From Anaeromyxobacter dehalogenans 2CP-1 (GTDB lineage: Bacteria > Myxococcota > Myxococcia > Myxococcales > Anaeromyxobacteraceae), in NCBI RefSeq assembly GCF_000022145.1, contig NC_011891.1, positions 1,686,001 through 1,750,000 of the forward strand: 64,000 nt of DNA, in the 5' to 3' direction. The position numbers were made by a program, and so were the translations under genes. The notes under the pieces were generated by a model. The model did no database searches. It was not told where the DNA came from and saw nothing but the letters and a program-made list of their open reading frames with translations. Below are positions 26,251 to 35,519 of the stretch, one piece after another (the first letter of the stretch is position 1; each line of letters opens with the position of its first letter).

Positions 26251-27117
26251 TCAGGCCCTCGTCTTGCCGAGCAGGCCGGCGGGCTTGAAGAGGAGCAGGG
26301 CGAGGAACAGCACGAAGGTGACCAGCTCCTTCAGCCCCGAGGCGATGTAGACGGCGGACAGCGACTCGGCCACGCCGATGATGATGCCGCCCAGCGTGGC
26401 GCCGACGACGCTGCCCATGCCGCCGAGCACCACGATCACGAACGCCTTCAGCGTGAAGGCGCTGCCCACCTGCGGGAAGATGTAGTAGGTCGGCGAGATC
26501 AGCGCGCCGGCGGTGCCGGCCAGCGCCGAGCCGATCCCGAACGCCAGCACCGACATGCGGCGCACGTTGATCCCCATGAGCTGGGCCGCGTCGCGGTCCT
26601 GGGCGGTGGCGCGGATGGCCTGGCCGGTGTCGGTCTTGAGCAGGAACCAGTAGAGCGCGCCGGTGATCGCCACCGTGATGAGGAACGCGTAGAGCAGCGG
26701 CTGCGAGATCGAGAGGCCGGCCAGCTTGTAGCTGGAGGACGAGTAGGTGGTGGTCAGGATCCGGTAGTCGGAGGTGAAGATCAGCATCACCGTGTTCGAC
26801 ATGATCAGGCCGAGGCCGATGGTGAGCAGGATCTGGTTCTGCGGCAGCGCGCCGAGCACCCGGTTGACGAAGCTCTTCTGCAGGAACGCGCCCCACAGGA
26901 ACATCGCGGGCGCGACCAGCACGATCGACAGGAACGGATCGAGGTGCAGGCCGGTGAAGGCCAGCCAGGCGAGGTACATGCCGAGCATCAGCAGCTCGCC
27001 GTGCGCGAAGTTCGTCACGCGCATCACGCCGAAGATCAACGTGAGCCCGATCCCGATGAGCGCGTAGACGCCGCCCACGAGCAGGCCGCTCAGCACCGAC
27101 TGCAAGAACACGATCAT
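26251..27117 (-). CDS. livH: Branched-chain amino acid-type ABC transporter permease LivH
   Basis: The 288-residue permease shows the LivH pattern LLVGGVYALIGIGLTLIFGVMRVTNFAHGE near the N-terminus and the coupling loop AIRATAQDRDAAQLMGIN. About eight membrane segments are visible. The ATG follows GGAGG. It is the first gene after the terminator-like hairpin that separates livK from the permease genes. Confidence 0.95.
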   Translation of the reverse strand: MIVFLQSVLSGLLVGGVYALIGIGLTLIFGVMRVTNFAHGELLMLGMYLAWLAFTGLHLDPFLSIVLVAPAMFLWGAFLQKSFVNRVLGALPQNQILLTIGLGLIMSNTVMLIFTSDYRILTTTYSSSSYKLAGLSISQPLLYAFLITVAITGALYWFLLKTDTGQAIRATAQDRDAAQLMGINVRRMSVLAFGIGSALAGTAGALISPTYYIFPQVGSAFTLKAFVIVVLGGMGSVVGATLGGIIIGVAESLSAVYIASGLKELVTFVLFLALLLFKPAGLLGKTRA

Positions 27118-27247
27118 CGAGGCTCCTCCGCTGGACGCTTCACGCGCCCGCGCGCCGGCAGCGCGCCTTGCATCTCCGGCTCGACGGGGCCCGTCAGGGT
27201 ACCGAAGCCGAGTTGGGACTTCAACGATCCACGGCCGCCCGGGCCGG

Positions 27248-27288
27248 AAAAAAGAGAGCCGGGGAGCGGTCGCGCCGCCCCCCGGCTC
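27248..27288 (-). terminator. Terminator between livK and livH
   Basis: On the minus strand GAGCCGGGG pairs with CCCCGGCTC (arms 27280-27288 and 27256-27264), followed by CTCTTTTTT. This lies 41 bases past the livK stop, upstream of livH, and would limit read-through so that more binding protein than permease is made. Confidence 0.8.
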
Positions 27289-27329
27289 CGAGCTGCTTCA
27301 CGCTGCGTGCGCGCGCGGCGCGCGCCGAT

Positions 27330-28481
27330 CTACTTCCAGCCGGGGAACGGGTAGACGGCCTTCTTCTGCGCCGCTTCCTTAGGGAAGACGGTCTCCGACT
27401 TGCCGCCCTGGTACTGGATCACCGGCATGACGAGCTTGTTCTGGTTGGTGAAGCCCTCGTACGTCTCGAAGTCCACCTTGCCCATGATCCCGGTCCACGA
27501 GCCGTTCGCGAGCGCGTCTCGGATCTTCTTCCGGTCGCCGCCGTTCTTCGCGGCGGTCTCGCCCACGATCATCATCGCCGCGTAGGCGCAGGCCGCGTGG
27601 TACGTGGGCTTCTTGCCGTACTTCGCCTTGTAGCGATCGGCGAACGCGGTGGCCGCCTTGGACGACTCGGGCGTCCACTGGGTGACCGAGTAGACCAGGT
27701 TGGAGATGTCCTTCTCGCTCTCGAACTGCGCGGTGTCGAAGCCGGCGCCGCCGCCCAGGAACGCCTGCGGCTTCAGGCCCACCTCGCGCGACTGCCGCAT
27801 CAGCAGGATGGCGTCGGCGACGTACGAGACCATGAAGACGAGGTCGGGGTTCTGCGCCTTGATCTTGGTGAGCGTGGAGCGGTAGTCGGGCGCGCCCTTC
27901 TGGTAGGCCTCGTCCGCCACGATCTTCAGGCCCTTCTTCTGCGCGTAGTCCTTGCCGGCGGTGGCGACCGACGCGCCGAAGTCGGTGGACTCGTAGATGA
28001 ACGCGATCGACTTCGGCTTGCCGAACGTCAGCGCCGCGTCGATGAGCGACTGCGCGTACTGGTGCGCCGGGGCGTTCAGGCGGAACACCCAGTCGTAGCC
28101 CTGCTTGGTGATCTCCTCCTTCGCGGCGGCCGGAACGACCTGCGGGACCTTGTACTGCTGGGCCAGCTTCGCGACGGCGTTCGCGGTGGCGGAGGTGTAC
28201 GGGCCGACCACGGCGGCGACCTCGTCGCCGGTGGCGAGCTGCTCCATGGCGCTCATGGCCACCTGCGGCTTGCCGGTGTCGTCCTGCTTCACGATCGTGA
28301 CGCTCACGCCCTGCTTCTTGAGATCCTCGACGGCCATGTCCACGCCGTTGGTGAGGTTCTCGCCGATGGGCGCCTCGGGGCCGGTGATGGAGTTGATGAA
28401 GCCGATCTTCACCTGCGCGCTGCCGGTGCCGGGCAGCGCGAGGGCGAGCGCCGCCACGGCCATCGCGAGCTTCTTCGTCAT
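27330..28481 (-). CDS. livK: Periplasmic substrate-binding protein LivK-type
   Basis: The 383-residue protein has a Sec signal peptide (MTKKLAMAVAALALALPGTGSA) and the Peripla_BP_6/LivJ fold, recognisable from KIGFINSITGPEAPIGENL and the VAAVVGPYTSATANAVAKL loop. It delivers solute to LivHM. The ligand need not be an amino acid; relatives bind aromatic acids, amides or urea. The ATG follows AGGAG. It lies 78 bases behind the porin gene on the same strand. Confidence 0.93.
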   Translation of the reverse strand: MTKKLAMAVAALALALPGTGSAQVKIGFINSITGPEAPIGENLTNGVDMAVEDLKKQGVSVTIVKQDDTGKPQVAMSAMEQLATGDEVAAVVGPYTSATANAVAKLAQQYKVPQVVPAAAKEEITKQGYDWVFRLNAPAHQYAQSLIDAALTFGKPKSIAFIYESTDFGASVATAGKDYAQKKGLKIVADEAYQKGAPDYRSTLTKIKAQNPDLVFMVSYVADAILLMRQSREVGLKPQAFLGGGAGFDTAQFESEKDISNLVYSVTQWTPESSKAATAFADRYKAKYGKKPTYHAACAYAAMMIVGETAAKNGGDRKKIRDALANGSWTGIMGKVDFETYEGFTNQNKLVMPVIQYQGGKSETVFPKEAAQKKAVYPFPGWK

Positions 28482-28510
28482 GATTCGCTCCTGGGTGAAG
28501 GGGTGCGCTG

Positions 28511-28547
28511 AAAACACGAAGGGCGCCCGGGCGTCGCCCGGGCGCCC
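28511..28547 (-). terminator. Terminator behind the porin gene
   Basis: Arms GGGCGCCCGGG and CCCGGGCGCCC (28521-28531 and 28537-28547) form a perfect 11-bp stem. On the minus strand the stem is followed by TTCGTGTTTT, ending transcription of the porin gene before livK. Confidence 0.75.
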
Positions 28548-28559
28548 CTCGAGGAGAAG

Positions 28560-29858
28560 CTAGAACTTCAGCTGCGAGGAGACCGCGATCTGGGTCGCCT
28601 TCTGCTCGGGGTCGCTACCCGCAGGGGCGGCCAGGTACTTGGTCGTCACCTGCATCGCCTCGACGCCGAACCGCCAGAACTTGCCGGCGTTCACGAGCAC
28701 GCCCCCGGCCAGCTGGCTGTTCTCGTACCGGGTGGAGTTCGTGGGGTCGGGCGTGACGCCGGCGATGGCGTCGGTCAGATCGCCCTTGTTCGCCTTCGCC
28801 TGGCCGTAGCCGATCGTCAGCCACACCTGCGGGATGGGCTTCACGATGCCCTGCGCCCAGAAGCCGTCCGACTTGACCTTCTGGTTCGGCGCGGCCACCT
28901 GCACGGCCGGCGAGCCGATGGTGTTGTACGTGTCGTCGGCGCCCTCGCCGGTGAAGTACTCGCCCTTGACCTGGAGGAACTGGGTCAGGTTGAGGTCGGC
29001 GTCCGCACCGAACATCCAGCCGTCCACGTCCTTCTCGGTCGGGGTGCCGTAGCGGTAGCGGCGGGTCTGCATGTGGTAGCCCGCGCCCACCGTGCCGCTG
29101 ATGTCCGGGGCCGCCTTGACGCTGACCGCCGCGCGGGCCTCGAAGTTCGGCGTGCGGGAGGCGTTGCCGTAGCCGTAGTCCACCGGCGTGCCGGCGTCGG
29201 CGGGCGACAGCATGGCGGCGGCGAGGCTCAGGCCCACCGCGTCGAACTGGCCGTTGTACGACAGGCGGATCTGCGGCGCGCGGCGCCACAGGTTGCCGGC
29301 CTGCCAGAACAGCGGATCGGCGACCCACGCCAGCGACTCGGCGAACAGCGGGTTCACCAGGCCGTACTCCTGGCCGGCGAGGACCGCCCAGTTGCCGTAC
29401 GGGGTCTTCCAGGTGGCGGTCATCGCCGCGAGGCGGAGCCGCATGACGCCGTTGTACCAGGCGGTGCTGGCCGTCGAGAGGTGGCCGGCCTTGAAGTCGA
29501 ACTCGAGCACGCCGGTGAGCGCGGCGCCCGTCCAGTTCTCACCGGACGTCGCGAGCCGCATGCCGATGCGGGACTGGCGCGCGCTCATCAGGAACGCGCC
29601 GCCCTCGTTCGTGCCGGCCCTGGCCGCCTGGCCCGGGTAGTCCTTGTTCACGAGGGTGTTGCCGTCCCAGTACGCGTTGAGGAGCACGAAGCCGTAAGGC
29701 GTGACCTTGATCGTCTCCTCGGCCGGCTTCGCGGCCGGAGCCGGCGCAGCCGCGGGGGCGGCCTCCGCAGGCTTTGCGGCCTCGGTCGCCTGAGCGAGCG
29801 TCGCGAGAGGCAGCGACAGGGCGAGGCCTGCCACGAACAGCTTCTTCAGAGCCTTCAT
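28560..29858 (-). CDS. Outer-membrane porin-like protein
   Basis: The 432-residue protein has a Sec signal peptide (MKALKKLFVAGLALSLPLATLAQA), an Ala/Pro/Lys linker up to about residue 50 and then repeated amphipathic beta-strands with aromatic girdles (YGFVLLNAYWDGN, WAVLAGQEYGLVNP). It ends in SSQLKF with a terminal Phe, the outer-membrane assembly signal. Located directly before livK on the same strand, it may admit the solute that LivKHMGF imports. Exact family is uncertain. Confidence 0.8.
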   Translation of the reverse strand: MKALKKLFVAGLALSLPLATLAQATEAAKPAEAAPAAAPAPAAKPAEETIKVTPYGFVLLNAYWDGNTLVNKDYPGQAARAGTNEGGAFLMSARQSRIGMRLATSGENWTGAALTGVLEFDFKAGHLSTASTAWYNGVMRLRLAAMTATWKTPYGNWAVLAGQEYGLVNPLFAESLAWVADPLFWQAGNLWRRAPQIRLSYNGQFDAVGLSLAAAMLSPADAGTPVDYGYGNASRTPNFEARAAVSVKAAPDISGTVGAGYHMQTRRYRYGTPTEKDVDGWMFGADADLNLTQFLQVKGEYFTGEGADDTYNTIGSPAVQVAAPNQKVKSDGFWAQGIVKPIPQVWLTIGYGQAKANKGDLTDAIAGVTPDPTNSTRYENSQLAGGVLVNAGKFWRFGVEAMQVTTKYLAAPAGSDPEQKATQIAVSSQLKF

Positions 29859-29978
29859 GCAGTTCCTCCAGAAATCGGAGCGCGGGTGTGTCCGGACGAA
29901 TCGAGTTGCAGCCCGGACGGGTGGGAATTTCCTACCACATCAGGCAGACAGCCGAGCGCAGAATTGTTGTTCCGGTCG

Positions 29979-29992
29979 GCAAATCTTGCACC
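29979..29992 (-). promoter_or_regulatory. Possible sigma-54-type promoter for the porin gene
   Basis: On the minus strand GG and GC are ten bases apart in GGTGCAAGATTTGC, keeping the invariant -24 GG and -12 GC plus TTTGC, about 120 bases upstream of the porin start. The -24 box departs from GGCAC at two positions. Seen by eye in a 202-base non-coding gap that otherwise shows nothing clear. Confidence 0.3.
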
Positions 29993-30060
29993 CGCGCAGG
30001 GACTGCGCGTTCGTGCCGCACTCCGTCAAGTGCGCGATCTTCCAGAGGTCCCGCGACCTG

Positions 30061-32451
30061 CTAGCGGCGGAGGCCGATCACCGTCACCGCATCGCCGCCC
30101 TCGTGCCGATCGCCGGAACGGGAGGCTCCCACGTAAGGGGATGCGGCAAGGTGATCCCGCAGCGCCTGCTTCAGCGCCCCGGTGCCGTGGCCGTGCAGCA
30201 CCACGCACTCGGCTTCACCGTCCGAGTACATGCGGTCGAGGAAGCGATCGACCTCGCGCAGCAGCTCCTCCACGCGCAGGCCGCGCGCGTCGAGGCGGCG
30301 CTCGGCGCTCACCGGCGCGTCCGGCCGCGCCGCGCTCGCGGCCGCGAGCTTCTCCCCCCGCGTGCGAGCGAGCCCCGCGTCGCGCGCCTTGCCGGCGAGC
30401 GCCAGCAGGTCCTTCACCGGGCGGCGAATCTTGAGCGGCCCGGCGCGCACCAGCGCGTCCTTGCCGTCCACCTCGACGACCTCGCCCTCCTGCCCGAGCG
30501 ACAGGATCCGCACCCGCGCGCCCGGCTTCAGCTCGCCGCCGGGCAGCGCCTCCGGGCCGGCCTCGGCGCGGGCGCGCGTGGCCTCCGCGGCCTGCGAGAC
30601 CGTGGCGTGCCACGCGTCGAGCCGCGCCTTCGACTCGGCCGCCTTCTTCACGCTGGGCTGCGCCTGCAGCTCGGCCATGAGCTCGGCCACCTCGGCGCGC
30701 GCCGCCTCGATCTCCTCCGCCAGCGCCGCGCCCATGCGCGCGCCCGCGTCGCGCTCCGCCCGCCGCGCCGCCTCCTCCGCCGCCCGCGCGCGCTGCTCGG
30801 CCGCCCGGGCCGCGGCGCGCGCCTCCTCTGCGCCGCGCCGCTCGGCCGCGAGCCGGCCGCGCTCGTCGTCGAGCGCGCGGAGCGCCTCGCCCAGCGCGCC
30901 GCCCTGGCCGTGCCGCGCCGCGCGCGCCCGCTCCACCACCGCGGGCGGCAGCCCGACCCGCGCCGCGACCTCGATGGCCGACGAGCTGCCCGGCGCGCCC
31001 AGGTGCACCTGGTAGGTGGGCACCAGCCGCTCCGCGTCGAAGCCGACGCGGGCGTTGCCGTAGCGGGCGTCGGTGAGCGCGAGCGCCTTCAGCTCGTCGA
31101 GGTGGGTGGTGACGAGCACGGTGGCCCCGCGCTCGACCAGCGCCTCGAGGATCGCCGCGGCGAGCGCGGCGCCCTCGCGCGGATCGGTGTCGGCGGCGAT
31201 CTCGTCCACCAGGATCAACGAGCCCGGCACCGCGCCGGCCAGCATGTCCTTCACCGCGGTGAGGTGCGCGGTGAAGGTGGACAGGTCCTTGGTGAGGTCG
31301 CCGCGCTCGTCCACCGCCGCCTTCACCTCCAGGTAGAACGGGAGGCGCGAGCCCTCGGCGGCCGCCACCGGCAGGCCGGCGCGCAGCATGAGCGCCGAGA
31401 GGCCCACCGCGGTGATGGCCACCGTCTTGCCGCCGCCGTTCGGGCCGGAGACGATGAGCGCGCGCTGCGGGGGCGAGAGGCGCACGTGGCTGGCCACCAC
31501 CTTCTTGGCCTGCAGCACGAGCAGCGGGTGGCGGAGCGAGAGCAGCTCGAAGCCGGCCGGCTCCGGGCCCACCTCCGGCGCGTGCGCGTCGAGATCCGAC
31601 GCGAGCCGGGCCTCCGCCTCGAGCAGGTCGAGGCGGGCCAGCAGCTGGAGGTCGCGCGCCAGCGCGCCGGCGCCGGCGGTGAGCGCCTGCGACAGCTCGC
31701 GGAGGATGCGCTGCTCCTCCTCGGCGGCCATGGCGTTCGCGATGGACAGCTCGTTGCCGAGCTCCACCATCGAGTCCGGCTCCACGAACAGCGTCTGGCC
31801 GGACTGCGAGGCGTTGTGGACGATGCCCGGGACCTGCCCGCGCGCGCTCGCCAGCACCGGGAGCACGTAGCGGTCGTTGCGGATGGTGAAGTAGCGGTCG
31901 CGCAGGTTGCGCTGCATGTCGCCGTCGTCGAGCAGCGCCTCGACCTGGGCCTTCAGGGCGCGGTGCAGCCCGCGGGAGCGGTCGCGCGCGGCGGCGAGGG
32001 CCGGGCTGGCGCGGTCGGAGATCGACCCGTCCGGCTCGATGGCGCGCTCGATGCGATCCGCCACCCCCGCGCTCGGCGAGAGCGCCTCGGCGAGCGCCCA
32101 CAGCCGCGGGAGCTCGGCCGCGCGCGGCTCCAGCGTGGCCCGGGTGCGGGCGGCGGCGCGGGCGAGCCCGGCGCACTCGCGGAGCGCGAGCGGCTCGAGC
32201 ACGCCGCCCTTGGCCGCGCGGTCGAGGTGCGGCTCCACGTCGGCGACGCCGCCGAGCGGCAGCGACGTGCCCGCCTCCGAGAGCGCGCGCGCCTCGCCCA
32301 CCCGCGCCAGCGCCTCGCGGACGGCGGGCGCGTCCGGCAGGAAGGGGAGGGCGGCGGCCTGGCGGCGCCCCGCCGGCAGCCGGCAGCGGCCCGCCAGCGC
32401 CTCCAGGATCCACGGCCAGCCCAGCTCGTTCAGCGTGTCTTCGGCGCGCAT
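30061..32451 (-). CDS. mutS2: Endonuclease MutS2
   Basis: The 796-residue protein combines a MutS-type core and ABC ATPase domain (Walker A GPNGGGKTV near residue 330, Walker B ILVDEIAADTDP) with a long Ala/Arg/Glu coiled coil and a C-terminal Smr nuclease domain (LDARGLRVEELL and the HGHGTGAL motif). It lacks the mismatch-recognition domain of MutS1. MutS2 proteins suppress homologous recombination or split collided ribosomes, depending on species. The ATG at 32451 gives the family's usual N-terminus (ELGWPWILEAL). Confidence 0.95.
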   Translation of the reverse strand: MRAEDTLNELGWPWILEALAGRCRLPAGRRQAAALPFLPDAPAVREALARVGEARALSEAGTSLPLGGVADVEPHLDRAAKGGVLEPLALRECAGLARAAARTRATLEPRAAELPRLWALAEALSPSAGVADRIERAIEPDGSISDRASPALAAARDRSRGLHRALKAQVEALLDDGDMQRNLRDRYFTIRNDRYVLPVLASARGQVPGIVHNASQSGQTLFVEPDSMVELGNELSIANAMAAEEEQRILRELSQALTAGAGALARDLQLLARLDLLEAEARLASDLDAHAPEVGPEPAGFELLSLRHPLLVLQAKKVVASHVRLSPPQRALIVSGPNGGGKTVAITAVGLSALMLRAGLPVAAAEGSRLPFYLEVKAAVDERGDLTKDLSTFTAHLTAVKDMLAGAVPGSLILVDEIAADTDPREGAALAAAILEALVERGATVLVTTHLDELKALALTDARYGNARVGFDAERLVPTYQVHLGAPGSSSAIEVAARVGLPPAVVERARAARHGQGGALGEALRALDDERGRLAAERRGAEEARAAARAAEQRARAAEEAARRAERDAGARMGAALAEEIEAARAEVAELMAELQAQPSVKKAAESKARLDAWHATVSQAAEATRARAEAGPEALPGGELKPGARVRILSLGQEGEVVEVDGKDALVRAGPLKIRRPVKDLLALAGKARDAGLARTRGEKLAAASAARPDAPVSAERRLDARGLRVEELLREVDRFLDRMYSDGEAECVVLHGHGTGALKQALRDHLAASPYVGASRSGDRHEGGDAVTVIGLRR

Positions 32452-32536
32452 GCGGGCCGTGACCTACCGCGCCTGGCGGCGGCGCGCCAGGGCCGGCGCG
32501 CGCCGGGGGAAGGGGCGAGCGGTCCCCGGGGTTATC

Positions 32537-33463
32537 ATGCGCGTGATGCGCTCCCTCCCGCTCCTGGTCCTCGCCACCGTCGCCGCCGCGGCCACCGCAG
32601 GCTGCACCCCCCGCGCCCGGTCCTTCTCGCGGCCGCCCACCGCCGCGGCGCCGAAGCCGCAGGCCGCCCCGGCGCCGGCTGCGGCGGCGACCCCGGCCGC
32701 CGCGCCCGCGGCCTCCCCCGCGCAGCCCACCGCGGCGGGCGCAGCCGCCCCCGCCACCCCGTCCGCGCCCGCCCCCGCACCGGCGGCCGGGCCCGGCGGC
32801 CGGCGCCCGCGCACCGAGGTGCTGGTGGCCCGCGCCGAGGCGCTGCGCGCCGACGGCGACGTGGAGGGCGCGCGCGAGATCCTCGAGGCCGCGTTCGCGC
32901 TCGCGACCGCGTCCGGCGAGGCGCGCCTCGCGCTGGCCGACCTGCTGGTGGCGGACGGCCGCGAGCTGGATCGCGCCGCCACGCTCATCGGCGGCGCGCC
33001 GGAGGCCGCGGCGGTGCCGCGGCGCCGCGTGCTGGCCGGCCGCCTGGCCGAGCTGCGCGGGGACGACGCCACCGCGGTCGCCGAGTACGCGGCCGCGCTC
33101 GACCTGGGCGCCGACGCCGAGGTCCGGGTCCGCCGCGCGCTCGCGCTGGAGCGGCTCGGGCGCGGCGACGAGGCGCTGCTGGAGCTGCACCGCGCCAGCC
33201 GCGAGCGGCCCGGGGACGCGCTGGTGCGCGCCCGCCTCGCCGAGCGCTACGAGGCGGCGGGGCTGCTGCCGGCCGCCGAGGCGGAGCTGGTGGCGGCGGC
33301 GGAGGCCGCGCCGGAGCGCGCCGCCGGCTGGGACCGGCTGGCGCGCTTCTACGCGCGCACGCACCGCGACGAGAAGGCGCGCGCCGCCGAGGCGAAGGCC
33401 CGCGCCGCGGCCGGCACGCCGCGCGAGCGCGTGCTGCGGCCGCTGCTGCCGTCCAGCCGCTGA
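32537..33463 (+). CDS. TPR-containing lipoprotein
   Basis: The 308-residue protein starts with a lipoprotein signal peptide (lipobox ATAGC, Cys23), followed by 70 residues of Ala/Pro linker and then tetratricopeptide-like helical repeats (residues 95-300; EVLVARAEALRADGDVEGAR, RVRRALALERLGRGDEALLE). It is likely anchored to a membrane and acts as a scaffold. It is divergent from mutS2 with an 85-base gap. No more specific role can be given. Confidence 0.8.
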   Translation: MRVMRSLPLLVLATVAAAATAGCTPRARSFSRPPTAAAPKPQAAPAPAAAATPAAAPAASPAQPTAAGAAAPATPSAPAPAPAAGPGGRRPRTEVLVARAEALRADGDVEGAREILEAAFALATASGEARLALADLLVADGRELDRAATLIGGAPEAAAVPRRRVLAGRLAELRGDDATAVAEYAAALDLGADAEVRVRRALALERLGRGDEALLELHRASRERPGDALVRARLAERYEAAGLLPAAEAELVAAAEAAPERAAGWDRLARFYARTHRDEKARAAEAKARAAAGTPRERVLRPLLPSSR

Positions 33464-33495
33464 TCGTGCGGGGAGCCGGGCGGGCCGCCGGGGCG

Positions 33496-33984
33496 CTACG
33501 CCGGGGGAACGCCGTCCGGCCGTCCTGCCCCGTCCTCGGGGGTCGCCGGCTCGGGCCGGCCCAGGGCGCGATCGAGCACCCAGGCGACGGCCCACGCGCG
33601 GGGAACCCCCGCGGCCAGGCTGCCGAGCGCCACGCCCCAGGGCGGGGACAGGTAGACCAGGATGAGCAGGCCGCCCGACAGCACCCAGAACGCGGTGAGC
33701 ACCCAGGCGAGGGCGCGCCGGCGCCTCGGCGCGTCCTCCAGCGCGACCGCCATGAGCGCCGCGATGGCCCCGTTCACCGCCGAGGCGGCCACCGAGACGG
33801 TGACCAGGATGGCGGTGCGATCCAACGCCAGGAGATCCCTGAAGAGCTCGGCCGCGTGGTCGAGGAGGAGGTAGGGCGGGGCGATCGCGTGGACCTGCGC
33901 GGCGGCCGCGTCGCACGCGAGGTGGACGGCGCCCGCGAGGGCCGCCAGGGCGAGGCCGTGGACGCGTCGGGGTGGGCCGGGCAT
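33496..33984 (-). CDS. Small polytopic membrane protein
   Basis: The 162-residue product has four hydrophobic stretches (LALAALAGAVHLACDAAAA, TAILVTVSVAASAVNGAIAA, LAWVLTAFWVLSGGLLILVY and a shorter fourth), separated by Arg-rich loops, and a Pro/Gly-rich tail. It is convergent with the TPR lipoprotein gene. No family recognised. Confidence 0.65.
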   Translation of the reverse strand: MPGPPRRVHGLALAALAGAVHLACDAAAAQVHAIAPPYLLLDHAAELFRDLLALDRTAILVTVSVAASAVNGAIAALMAVALEDAPRRRRALAWVLTAFWVLSGGLLILVYLSPPWGVALGSLAAGVPRAWAVAWVLDRALGRPEPATPEDGAGRPDGVPPA

Positions 33985-34086
33985 CTCGCCGTGTGTAGCA
34001 GGTCGGCGCCGCCCCTCGCCACTCGCCCGAGGTCGCCTGGCCGTCCGCGGAACCGGTGTCTAGATTCGTCGCGGAGGACGGAACCC

Positions 34087-34368
34087 GTGCCGGATCCCGC
34101 TGCCCAGCCCGCTCGCCGCCACCTGCGCCTCGCCCCCGCCCCCGGCCCCCGCGGCAGCCCCGAGGGTCGGCTCGCGCTGCTCGCGCGCACGCTCGTCGCC
34201 GCGGTGGCGCTCGTCCTCGTGACCGCGCGGGCCTGGCTCGCCGCGGCGCTCGCGCTCTTCCCGCTGCTCTGGCGGCGCGCGCCCCTCGGCCGGCGGGTCA
34301 CCCCGCTGGCGCGGCGCGAGGCGCGCGTGATCCCGTTCCAGCGCCGCCGCCAGGCGATGCCTCGCTGA
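34087..34368 (+). CDS. Small one- or two-helix membrane protein
   Basis: A GTG with GGAGG ten bases upstream opens a 93-codon frame. The N-terminal 28 residues are Arg/Pro-rich, followed by a hydrophobic block of about 30 residues (LLARTLVAAVALVLVTARAW, LAAALALFPLLW) and a strongly basic C-terminus. It stands 31 bases before the glycosyltransferase gene and may be the first gene of that operon. Function unknown. Confidence 0.55.
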   Translation: MPDPAAQPARRHLRLAPAPGPRGSPEGRLALLARTLVAAVALVLVTARAWLAAALALFPLLWRRAPLGRRVTPLARREARVIPFQRRRQAMPR

Positions 34369-34399
34369 CGGCGCCCCTCCGCCGGAGGGGAGGTGCCCC

Positions 34400-35512
34400 G
34401 TGAAGATCGGCGTCGTCACCGAGTACTACTACCCGAGCGTCGGGGGCATCCAGGAGCACGTCCACCACTTCGCCCGCGAGGCGAGGCGGCTCGGGCACAC
34501 GGTCCGGATCGTCACCTCGGCCATGCCGGACCTGGGCGACGGAGCGGCCACGCCGCAGCCCGACGTGATCCGCCTGGGCCGCAGCCTGCCGGCGTACACC
34601 AACGGCGGCTTCGGCCGCGTCACCGGCGGGCTCGGCATCCGCGGCGCCGTGCGGGAGGTGCTCGCCCGCGAGCGCTTCGACGTGGTCCACGTGCACGCGC
34701 CGCTCACCCCGGTGCTGCCCCTGCTCGCGATCCACCAGGCCACCGGGCCGATCGTCGGCACGTTCCACACCAACTTCCGGCCCGGCCTGCTGTTCCGGAT
34801 GATGCGCGGGCCGCTGCAGCGCTACCTCGACCGGCTCGACGCGGCGGTGGCGGTCTCGCAGGCCTGCCTGGGCGCGTTCCGCGATCGCCTGCACGCGGAC
34901 TTCCGCATCATCCCGAACGGCGTGGACACCGAGCGCTTCGCGCGCGGGCGCCGCATCCGCCGCTACGACGACGGCAAGCTGAACGTGCTGTTCGTGGGCC
35001 GGCTCGAGCCGCGCAACGGCCTCGACCGGCTGCTCGCGGCGTTCCACCGCGCCTGGCGCCAGGTGGGGGCGCGCCTGATCGTTCTGGGCGACGGCCCGCT
35101 CCTGCCGCGCTATCGTGCCATGGTGCCGCGCGAGCTGCGGGAGGACGTGGTGTTCGCGGGACGAGTGCTCGACGAGCGCCCGGACTGGTACGCCACCGCC
35201 GACGTGTACTGCGCGCCGACGCGCGTGGCGAGCTTCGGGGTGACGCTGCTCGAGGCGATGGCGGCGGGCAAGCCGGTGCTGGCCGCGGACATCGACGGCT
35301 TCCGGGAGGTCATGCAGCACGGCCGCGAGGGCGAGCTGCTCTCCGGCGACGATCCCGCCGCGTGGGCGCGGGCGCTGGTGCGCATCGCGCGCGAGCCGGC
35401 CCGCGCGCAGGCGTACGGCGAGCGCGGCCGCCTCACCGCCCAGCGCTACGCCTGGCCCTCGGTGACGCGCGAGGTGCTCGGGCTGTACCGCTCCATCGGC
35501 GTCCGGGGCTGA
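34400..35512 (+). CDS. GT4-family glycosyltransferase
   Basis: The 370-residue GT-B enzyme resembles PimB-type mannosyl- or glucosyltransferases: N-terminal EYYYPSVGGIQEHVHHFARE, central PNGVDTERF and the nucleotide-sugar region VASFGVTLLEAMAAGKPVLA. The first Glu of the usual E-x7-E motif is Ala here, while the second is kept. GTG start with GGAGGTG upstream. It probably adds a sugar to a lipid or exopolysaccharide precursor; the deacetylase and flippase-like genes behind it (7 and 3 bases apart) support an envelope glycoconjugate pathway. Confidence 0.9.
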   Translation: MKIGVVTEYYYPSVGGIQEHVHHFAREARRLGHTVRIVTSAMPDLGDGAATPQPDVIRLGRSLPAYTNGGFGRVTGGLGIRGAVREVLARERFDVVHVHAPLTPVLPLLAIHQATGPIVGTFHTNFRPGLLFRMMRGPLQRYLDRLDAAVAVSQACLGAFRDRLHADFRIIPNGVDTERFARGRRIRRYDDGKLNVLFVGRLEPRNGLDRLLAAFHRAWRQVGARLIVLGDGPLLPRYRAMVPRELREDVVFAGRVLDERPDWYATADVYCAPTRVASFGVTLLEAMAAGKPVLAADIDGFREVMQHGREGELLSGDDPAAWARALVRIAREPARAQAYGERGRLTAQRYAWPSVTREVLGLYRSIGVRG

Positions 35513-35519
35513 GGCGCGC

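Noticed and set aside
29857-34368. A 1503-codon open frame on the plus strand antisense to mutS2
   Set aside because: It is a by-product of very high GC content; the translation is Arg/Ala/Gly/His-rich without domains, and mutS2 with full motifs lies opposite. Only its last 93 codons (from GTG 34087) look like a gene.
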